Below, in pieces: positions 37,228 to 43,590 of a stretch of DNA of 43,590 nt. How positions within the stretch are numbered: position 1 is the first letter of the stretch; every line of letters starts with the position of its first letter. The position numbers and the translations under genes are program-made. The stretch lies in contig MHQW01000003.1 of the NCBI GenBank assembly GCA_001820785.1, positions 1 through 43,590 of the forward strand. The letters are read 5' to 3'. The notes below the pieces were generated by a model that was not told where the DNA came from, searched no databases, and saw only the letters and a program-made list of their open reading frames with translations. The DNA is from Candidatus Sungbacteria bacterium RIFCSPLOWO2_02_FULL_51_17 (GTDB lineage Bacteria > Patescibacteriota > Minisyncoccia > Sungbacterales > GWA2-42-14).

Positions 37228-38078
37228 CGTTTTTGACACGCAAATACTGGATACCACGAGGATTCGTAATCATCAGCAAAGGCCTCTGTCAGGACCGAAA
37301 AACGCCCGTCAAACGATGCAAGCACCTCTTCCTTGGTCTGGCTCGTCCAATCGGCTCCAATTAGGCGTGTGGCGGCATCACGAAGAAAAAGACGGTGCCC
37401 TTCGTACTCACGGCTCTCTGCCGCCTCAAGAAGAATGTCGCGAGCTCTTTCTCTATTGAGCCGCAACAATCCCGCATCGGCGGTGTGATCATACAAACAC
37501 GAAAGCATCTCGCCCCGTATGGCGTGCTCACACGATGGATCCTGGGAAAGCCGATTGAGATGCGACGTAAGGATATCACGATAACTCTCCCCTATTCGCG
37601 AACGGTCACTTACCCGGAAGCGCGCAACGAACAATCCGTCCGGTTTCAAACATGACCATAGTGCATCACGAACCGCGCGCTGTGTTTCCACGGAAAGCAC
37701 CCACCACACCATGTCTCCTACCACCAGATCAAATGTCTCCGACTGAAACGGCATACTGCTCCAGTCGGCCCGGATAAATCTTTCGCGCGCCGGAGAGGCC
37801 TTTTTCAGCAACAAAGACATGCGATCATACATAGTAGAACTTATGTCAACGATCGTTGCGGGCCGGTCGTATGCCGCTACCATATCACGAATTTCTGGAG
37901 TAGCCCCTAAAATAAGAACGGCGCCAGGAAGCTTTACGCCGGACAATTCCTTGTAAACACGGATATCGCCCGACGATGGCCGCCAGGGAGACCCGGTGCC
38001 CGGCCATTTTTTTGCGTTTTGCTCCCAAATGGCAAGTATGGCGTCCGTGGTCCCATTAAATCCCAGACATTTATTCAT
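37224..38078 (-). CDS. Class I SAM-dependent methyltransferase (GATPE family A)
   Basis: VLILGATPEIRDMVAAYDRPATIVDISSTMYDRM; FDLVVGDMVWWVL; DALWSCLKPDGLFVARFRV. Confidence 0.75.
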   Translation of the reverse strand: MNKCLGFNGTTDAILAIWEQNAKKWPGTGSPWRPSSGDIRVYKELSGVKLPGAVLILGATPEIRDMVAAYDRPATIVDISSTMYDRMSLLLKKASPARERFIRADWSSMPFQSETFDLVVGDMVWWVLSVETQRAVRDALWSCLKPDGLFVARFRVSDRSRIGESYRDILTSHLNRLSQDPSCEHAIRGEMLSCLYDHTADAGLLRLNRERARDILLEAAESREYEGHRLFLRDAATRLIGADWTSQTKEEVLASFDGRFSVLTEAFADDYESSWYPVFACQKR

Positions 38079-38212
38079 AGTGCTGTGCTCCGACAGCAAC
38101 GAATACACCATCGCTTTTGTATCAGCGACAATACCATACCTCCGATTTCATCGCCACTATCAAACCTGTTTCCTTATATCGCAAATAGCGAAATATGACA
38201 AGAAGAACAGAT

Positions 38213-39304
38213 CTAGTTTGCCGTCTCCCCGCACAATGAAATAATTTTTTGAACGTCGCCGTCGGTAAGCATCTGGTCGGTTGGAAGCACAACCACCTCG
38301 CGCGCAACCCGCTCGGCTCCCGGAAATTCTTTGGAAAACGACGGCAAAGAAGAAAATGCCTGAAACCGTGGAAGCGGAACCTGATAATGCGTTCGCGCAT
38401 CAATTCCGGCGCGCCGAAGGCGCGACAAAAGCGCATCTCTCTTCGGAACCAATAGTGGAAACCGATAGCCGGTAACAAAATGGTCTTCCTGCATCCTAGC
38501 GGCTGGGACAACCACAGTGGAAACATCGGCGAGTCCCGCAACAAGTTGAAAGAAAATCTTTCTCCGCGCCTGAATGCGTTTTTCAAGAACATCAATGCCT
38601 ATATCAAGTACTGCCGCCTGAAAAGGCCCAAGGCGGCTTGCAACGCCAAGCATATCGTGGCGCGCCGACAGATCTTGAAGCCGGGAACCGTACATGCGCA
38701 TGCGTGATATTTTTTCAATGAGCGACACATCGCGTGAAGCGACCGCTCCGCCATCCCCATATGTCGCAAGTATTTTTGACGGGTTAAAACTGAACACAGC
38801 AACATCGCCGTAATGCCCTGCCGGATGTCCTTTATATAGAGCACCTATTGCCTGCGCCGCGTCTTCAATGATAAAAATATGATGCCGCCTGGCAATGGCA
38901 ACGATCGGCTCCATATCCGCCATGCCGCCGTTCAGGTGGGCGACCATGACCGCTTTTGTTTTTGGGGTAACAGCAGATTCCAACTGGACGGGATCACAAT
39001 GAAACGTTGCAGGATCAACATCAACGAATACGGGCATGGCGTTCACCCATGCAACCGATGCGGCAGTTGAAAAAAAACTGACGGCAGGAACGATAACTTC
39101 GTCACCCGGGCCGATGCCGAGGGCCTTAAGCGAAAGAATAAGACCATCGGTTCCGGATGCGACACTTGCGACAGGCAGTCCGCCCAGAACACGGGACAGC
39201 TTTTTTTCAAATGACCGCACGCGCCGTCCCATCAAAAAATCACGGGAACGAATAATGTCCCAACATGCAAGAAGTATTTTTGCATCACGCAACAACGTAT
39301 CCAT
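38213..39304 (-). CDS. DegT/DnrJ/EryC1/StrS aminotransferase family protein
   Basis: SVASGTDGLILSLKALGIGPGDEVIVPAVSFFSTAASVAWVNAMPVFVDVD, IIEDAAQAIGALYKGHPAGHYGDVAVFSFNPSKILATYGDGGAV. Confidence 0.93.
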   Translation of the reverse strand: MDTLLRDAKILLACWDIIRSRDFLMGRRVRSFEKKLSRVLGGLPVASVASGTDGLILSLKALGIGPGDEVIVPAVSFFSTAASVAWVNAMPVFVDVDPATFHCDPVQLESAVTPKTKAVMVAHLNGGMADMEPIVAIARRHHIFIIEDAAQAIGALYKGHPAGHYGDVAVFSFNPSKILATYGDGGAVASRDVSLIEKISRMRMYGSRLQDLSARHDMLGVASRLGPFQAAVLDIGIDVLEKRIQARRKIFFQLVAGLADVSTVVVPAARMQEDHFVTGYRFPLLVPKRDALLSRLRRAGIDARTHYQVPLPRFQAFSSLPSFSKEFPGAERVAREVVVLPTDQMLTDGDVQKIISLCGETAN

Positions 39305-39309
39305 ACTCG

Positions 39310-40332
39310 TCATCCAGATACACAATCAAAAACCACAAGATTGTGCTTCGCATCATGCGTCCCGCGAACAGCCCACCCAGCCGTAGATAATATGCGCATC
39401 CAGACCGCCCGCGGTTGAGGCATGCCCTGATTCGTCAACGGGTGCCACAATTGATACATAGCGGCAAAATGTCTCCTGCCGGGATCGGCTTCTGCATGTA
39501 GCCGATCAAAGGGTATCCCATCAAATTCTATGACGATCAGCCGTGAACGCGGAAATGCGCTTTTCAACCGCGCTAAAAAATCTATGACGCTACATTCACC
39601 ATCGCGCAAAAATTCATGTAGCATGGTGCTCGCCAAGAAAATATTCGGCTCAATCGGTGAAATGCGGGCAGACCATTGCCCGATATCAGCAACATCGGCC
39701 TGAAAAATGCCTATTCTTTTCTGCAAAAGAAACTCTTCGGCATGCCTGCGCGCTGCAGCGACAATGACCGGATCAATGTCAAGTCCAACCGCAGTCCTGC
39801 TGTTGTTTTTCCGACAAAAGGCGACTAATGATTCACCGGACCCACAACCAAAGTCAATAAGGGTCGCCTTATCATCTTCAATGAGTGAGAGGGCAAGCCG
39901 AATGGCATCACCAGAAAAAATATCCGAGGCCTTCTGAAGGTAATATCCGTCACGAACCACATCTTTCCCATATACCTTCTCCCCCTTGAGCAAAGCGACA
40001 AGCCCCTCAAAAACAGGCCGATACGCCTGGATGACCCACAAGGAATTTGGCAGCTGTGCTTGGCGCACAGACACAAGATCGCCATTTTTTTCTATGATCC
40101 GAGAAGTTGCCGCCAAAAAGTCAATAAGTGACATAAGGATACTCTCGGACATGCCCAATGTTCCCGCCAATTCGTGTACGGATTTTTTCTTGCTCCCAAG
40201 TTCCTGAAAGAATCCTATGTTCTCCAGCGCCAAGCATACATGAATAAAAAAATAAGAAACCGCCATATTCGCCTGAATAGATACGGGCGGACACCCCACC
40301 AGTTCTGCTGTTTTCCAAAACCGGAAATGCAT
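39310..40332 (-). CDS. SAM-dependent methyltransferase with N-terminal winged-helix/dimerisation domain
   Basis: LIDFGCGSGESLVAFCRKNNSRTAVGLDIDPVIVAAARR; N-terminal helical domain as in O-methyltransferases. Confidence 0.8.
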   Translation of the reverse strand: MHFRFWKTAELVGCPPVSIQANMAVSYFFIHVCLALENIGFFQELGSKKKSVHELAGTLGMSESILMSLIDFLAATSRIIEKNGDLVSVRQAQLPNSLWVIQAYRPVFEGLVALLKGEKVYGKDVVRDGYYLQKASDIFSGDAIRLALSLIEDDKATLIDFGCGSGESLVAFCRKNNSRTAVGLDIDPVIVAAARRHAEEFLLQKRIGIFQADVADIGQWSARISPIEPNIFLASTMLHEFLRDGECSVIDFLARLKSAFPRSRLIVIEFDGIPFDRLHAEADPGRRHFAAMYQLWHPLTNQGMPQPRAVWMRILSTAGWAVRGTHDAKHNLVVFDCVSG

Positions 40333-40454
40333 GTTTTTCTAAAAATATTCAATACTTGAATTACCGTGCTACGCTCATTTTGAGCAGGGCAAACCACAGA
40401 ATCAGCATACGCCATTTGTATGCGCATAGGCAAATACCGTACAATTGGCGTGTC

Positions 40455-41462
40455 ATGAAGACAAGAATACGGAATATAATACACTCTCTGATCCGATCAT
40501 TGCCGGATCCCACTCAAGAGCTTATTTTTGATGAATCCGTAAAGATCCTTTCCCGAAGAGGTGGATACCAGGAACGGTTAGAAAAATATTATTGGGATGA
40601 AGGCAGCAGGTATTGGTCCTCATTTGCCAAGCCATTGCGGCCGTCACGTGATGACATTAGCCGCTACCGTTCCTATCTCAAAGAGGCCATTGCCCTGCCG
40701 TATGCCCCCAAAGTACTTCTCCTGGGCGCAACGCCGGAATTGCGTGATGTACTTGCCGAATTCTATCAAACGGCCCAGGTGTATATAATTGATTTTTCTG
40801 CCGCGATGTTCATGATGACCTCAAAGAAGTTGCGGGTGGCTAATGCTGATCGGGAATTGTGGATAAAAACAAACTGGATGGACACGCGATTGCCGGAAAA
40901 TTTTTTTGACGTTATCATCGGCGATCTCATACTACAGCAATTTCCAGCACCATCAATATCAGATGCGCTCACCCGCATAGCACAACTCCTGAAAACCAAC
41001 GGAACCTTCATTTTCCGGGGCAGAATCGCGAAAGAAACACTGAGCGGAAGAAATGTTGCCGAAGTCGTCAATGAAGTCATTCAATCATCATACGAAAACG
41101 AGCATGAAGGAGCGTTTACCCTGATTTGGAAGCTGCGCGACGCCCACATGCATCTCCCGGCAACGTCAGTGCCGGATCGGGACTCAATCATTGTTTGCGA
41201 TCTGGAAAAACTTTTACACGAGACCAACATTCCCGCGTTCATAACGCTTGCACACCGATATCTTTCGCTTGGCGCAAAACGCTTTCCGTTCCGATCATTT
41301 CACGCAGCAATGAGCGCAGAGGATTTTCCCACACTCCTTCTGCGTGCGTTCGTGGTAGAAAAGCGGGGGCATGCCTCGGACTATCACGACAGTGAATATT
41401 TTCCGCTCTTCTTGTGCAGGAAAAAAAATAGCGAAATACAAAGCACCAATGACACTACTTGA
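40455..41462 (+). CDS. Class I SAM-dependent methyltransferase (GATPE family B)
   Basis: VLLLGATPELRDVLAEFYQTAQVYIIDFSAAMFMM; FDVIIGDLILQQF; RIAQLLKTNGTFIFRGRI. Confidence 0.78.
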   Translation: MKTRIRNIIHSLIRSLPDPTQELIFDESVKILSRRGGYQERLEKYYWDEGSRYWSSFAKPLRPSRDDISRYRSYLKEAIALPYAPKVLLLGATPELRDVLAEFYQTAQVYIIDFSAAMFMMTSKKLRVANADRELWIKTNWMDTRLPENFFDVIIGDLILQQFPAPSISDALTRIAQLLKTNGTFIFRGRIAKETLSGRNVAEVVNEVIQSSYENEHEGAFTLIWKLRDAHMHLPATSVPDRDSIIVCDLEKLLHETNIPAFITLAHRYLSLGAKRFPFRSFHAAMSAEDFPTLLLRAFVVEKRGHASDYHDSEYFPLFLCRKKNSEIQSTNDTT

Positions 41463-41859
41463 AAGAAAACTAAAAAGGCTATTCATGACAATCAAGGAGA
41501 AACCCTCATCAGAGCCGGAAAAAGAGGTTCGCGCAATTCTTTTATCGTTCGTGTGCGCGATAAATTCCCGCGACATTGATCTTGCCTGCTCATTTTTTTC
41601 TCATGATGCGGTCGTTGATGCTCTAACGAGAAAAACGCCTGTTGATGTGACAACATATCGCGAAATAAGCCGCCCCATCATCAAAGACCTTGGGTACTTT
41701 TTCTTTGACGACGTCATGTTCCGATGCGACGCGGCACAAAACTTTGTGGTGTCAGGCGTGGCAACATTCAGCGCCAAAAAGGTCCTAACAAAAACACTCT
41801 GCTTGGAATTTGCCAAAACCGGACTAAGATGGCGCATTGTAAAACTGTCCTATATCTAG
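41449..41859 (+). CDS. NTF2/SnoaL-like small protein
   Basis: EVRAILLSFVCAINSRDIDLACSFFSHDAVVDAL...TKTGLRWRIVKLSYI-type fold signature; overlaps the upstream methyltransferase stop by 14 nt. Confidence 0.6.
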   Translation: MTLLERKLKRLFMTIKEKPSSEPEKEVRAILLSFVCAINSRDIDLACSFFSHDAVVDALTRKTPVDVTTYREISRPIIKDLGYFFFDDVMFRCDAAQNFVVSGVATFSAKKVLTKTLCLEFAKTGLRWRIVKLSYI

Positions 41860-42827
41860 CCAGACAGCATCGTCCGAAGTGCCTTCATCAGATCATCACT
41901 TTGCGGTAATATAAAATTCTCCGCCGGTCCGAATGGCAGCGGAACCGGCCGCGACCCAACGCTTTCTACCCGAGCATCGGGAACAGAACGCTTGATTATG
42001 GTAAAGATAAATGGAAACAGACCCCCGCCCTGCGTCTCTTCATCAAACACGATAATCTTTTTTGTTTTTTGGGCGCTCTCAATGAGCGTTTTTTGATCAA
42101 GCGGCTTCAACGAAACAAGATCAATCACCTCTACTGAAACGCCCTCTGCAGCAAGAGTGCGTGCCGCCTTTTCGGCCTCCGCCAAAAGATACCCATAACT
42201 GATAATTGAAAGGTCGGTTCCGGATCTGCGAATTACAGCTTCATCAAGCGGTGAAAAATGCCTGTCGTCCGAAACAGGGCCTATGTTTCCGTAGAGTTTA
42301 GCATGCTCAAGAAATAGCACCGGTCGGTCTGTGCGTAGGGCCTGACGAAGCAGCCCCTTTGCGTCAGCGGGCCGAGAAGGAACGACGATCTTTATTCCCA
42401 AAACGCTTTGCAGGGAGGAGATAAAAGGACCGGTCAATTCCGCACCATACTTCCAGTACGCGCCAAATTTCATCCGAACAACAATGGGGAGCGAAATTTT
42501 ATTCGCCGAGAGCCGGCGCCAAATTCCCATTTTGTATACATCGCTCCATGCCAGCATGAGAAAATTCGCATGACCAAACTCAACCACGGGCCTAAGACCC
42601 GACTGGGCAACTCCTATTGCGATCCCCAACAAAAGCTCCTCAACAAGGGGTGTTTGGATAACGCGGTCCTTACCGAATGTTTTCCGCAGGCCAGCAGTAA
42701 CACCTCCCCGGCCGCCAATAGTCGCAATGTCTTCCCCGATAAGAACTATTGAAGCATCCCGTTCCATTTCTTCGCGAAGCGTTTCGTTGATCGTAGCGCC
42801 GATGGTGATCATTCGTTCATTCCTCAT
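41856..42827 (-). CDS. TPP-dependent dehydrogenase E1 component, beta subunit
   Basis: ATINETLREEMERDASIVLIGEDIATIGGRGGVTAGLRKTFGKDRVIQTPLVEELLLGIAIGVA; transketolase C-terminal domain with EVIDLVSLKPLDQKTLIES. Confidence 0.93.
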   Translation of the reverse strand: MRNERMITIGATINETLREEMERDASIVLIGEDIATIGGRGGVTAGLRKTFGKDRVIQTPLVEELLLGIAIGVAQSGLRPVVEFGHANFLMLAWSDVYKMGIWRRLSANKISLPIVVRMKFGAYWKYGAELTGPFISSLQSVLGIKIVVPSRPADAKGLLRQALRTDRPVLFLEHAKLYGNIGPVSDDRHFSPLDEAVIRRSGTDLSIISYGYLLAEAEKAARTLAAEGVSVEVIDLVSLKPLDQKTLIESAQKTKKIIVFDEETQGGGLFPFIFTIIKRSVPDARVESVGSRPVPLPFGPAENFILPQSDDLMKALRTMLSG

Positions 42828-43590
42828 AGGAAGATAACAGTTCTTCTTTTGTCATAGGCAGGTGCATTAGCGCCGTATCAAAGGCCGCGCCGACCTCCTT
42901 CTCTGCGGTTTCACTAATGACAACAATAGCGGCCTGGTGCATTTTCGGCATTGAAAATATGTTCCCTTTCCGTCCAAGAAGAACCCGAAGTGGGTCCCGG
43001 CCTAACCACCGCTCCCGCTCCCTTTGATCCTGGTAATCGTTCCCGGGAATAAATGTAAAATCATGTTCCGCAATCCGAAACGTTGCCAGTTCAATAAACT
43101 CCGGCTTCCGCTGCAGGCGCATGCGATCAATGATGCGCTTTCCACGGCGATACACCGCATATAAGTCATTGCCGTCAATAACGTGCGATCGTAATCCAAA
43201 AGCCGAAACTCTATGGGAAAGAGGGGTGCGCGCGGTTTCAGAATCATGCGTGGAGGCCGAGTATTGATTGTTCTCGCACACCCAAAGAATGGGCAGATCC
43301 CATATGACCGAAAGATTCACCGCACTCAAAAATGTTGGCCGCGTTGCGGCCCCGTCCCCAAAAAATATCGTGACTATGTTCCGCCCGCCCTGTTTTTTCA
43401 GCGCAAGGGCCATTCCGACTGCCACACCAAAATTACTTCCCAGCATCACACTGCCAGCATATATTCCGAGATCAGGAGAGATAAAGTTTCCCCTTGTGCC
43501 GATTCCACGCGCTGGCCCAAACGATCTTCCTAGCACTTCAGACGCAAGAGATGCAAGCGGCAGCCCTTTACTGATAACATGAGCATACCC
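42817..43590 (-). CDS. TPP-dependent dehydrogenase E1 component, alpha subunit, partial at right edge
   Basis: TPP-binding FFGDGAATRPTFLSAVNLSVIWDLPILWVCENNQYS; frame is open to 43590 (GYAHVISKGLPLASLASEVLGRSFGPARG), so the track ATG at 43536 is probably internal. Confidence 0.92.
   Translation of the reverse strand, partial: GYAHVISKGLPLASLASEVLGRSFGPARGIGTRGNFISPDLGIYAGSVMLGSNFGVAVGMALALKKQGGRNIVTIFFGDGAATRPTFLSAVNLSVIWDLPILWVCENNQYSASTHDSETARTPLSHRVSAFGLRSHVIDGNDLYAVYRRGKRIIDRMRLQRKPEFIELATFRIAEHDFTFIPGNDYQDQRERERWLGRDPLRVLLGRKGNIFSMPKMHQAAIVVISETAEKEVGAAFDTALMHLPMTKEELLSSYEE

Noticed and set aside
1-43590. CRISPR array or transposase
   Set aside because: I saw no regularly spaced direct repeats, Cas proteins, transposase or integrase motifs; only isolated inverted repeats and the tRNA fragment.

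Overview
The window is a gene-dense bacterial segment, and nearly all real genes are on the minus strand until about 30.7 kb. Several traits suggest a Patescibacteria/CPR-type genome, although I could not run a taxonomic search: giant DUF5667/CARDB/Big-like surface proteins, a lone divergent PurA-like protein, an S23-type four-helix-bundle protein and very compact spacing. Recognisable core genes are Bax inhibitor-1, a fused NAD synthetase-NadD, rhomboid, FtsX/FtsE and prfB. prfB carries an in-frame UGA and an apparent +1 programmed frameshift that the ORF track misses. The most interesting accessory content is: (1) a YcaO + SagB-type dehydrogenase + methyltransferase-like operon (27.4-30.6 kb) resembling a thiazole/oxazole-forming RiPP system, with no visible E1-like partner or precursor; (2) a glycan/secondary-metabolite-like locus (30.7-43.6 kb) with a LicC-like nucleotidyltransferase, a TagB/F-GT2 fusion, a CapK-like ligase, DegT aminotransferase, three methyltransferases and an orphan TPP-dependent E1 alpha/beta pair; (3) a four-gene AAA ATPase / twin VWA-like module (10.6-15.5 kb); (4) a surface protein running off the left edge with three tandem Kazal-like domains, absent from the ORF track. 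Non-coding signals include tRNA-Gln(CUG), tRNA-Thr(CGU) inside an extended inverted repeat next to a tRNA fragment, a 38-bp perfect palindrome, and many intrinsic terminators.
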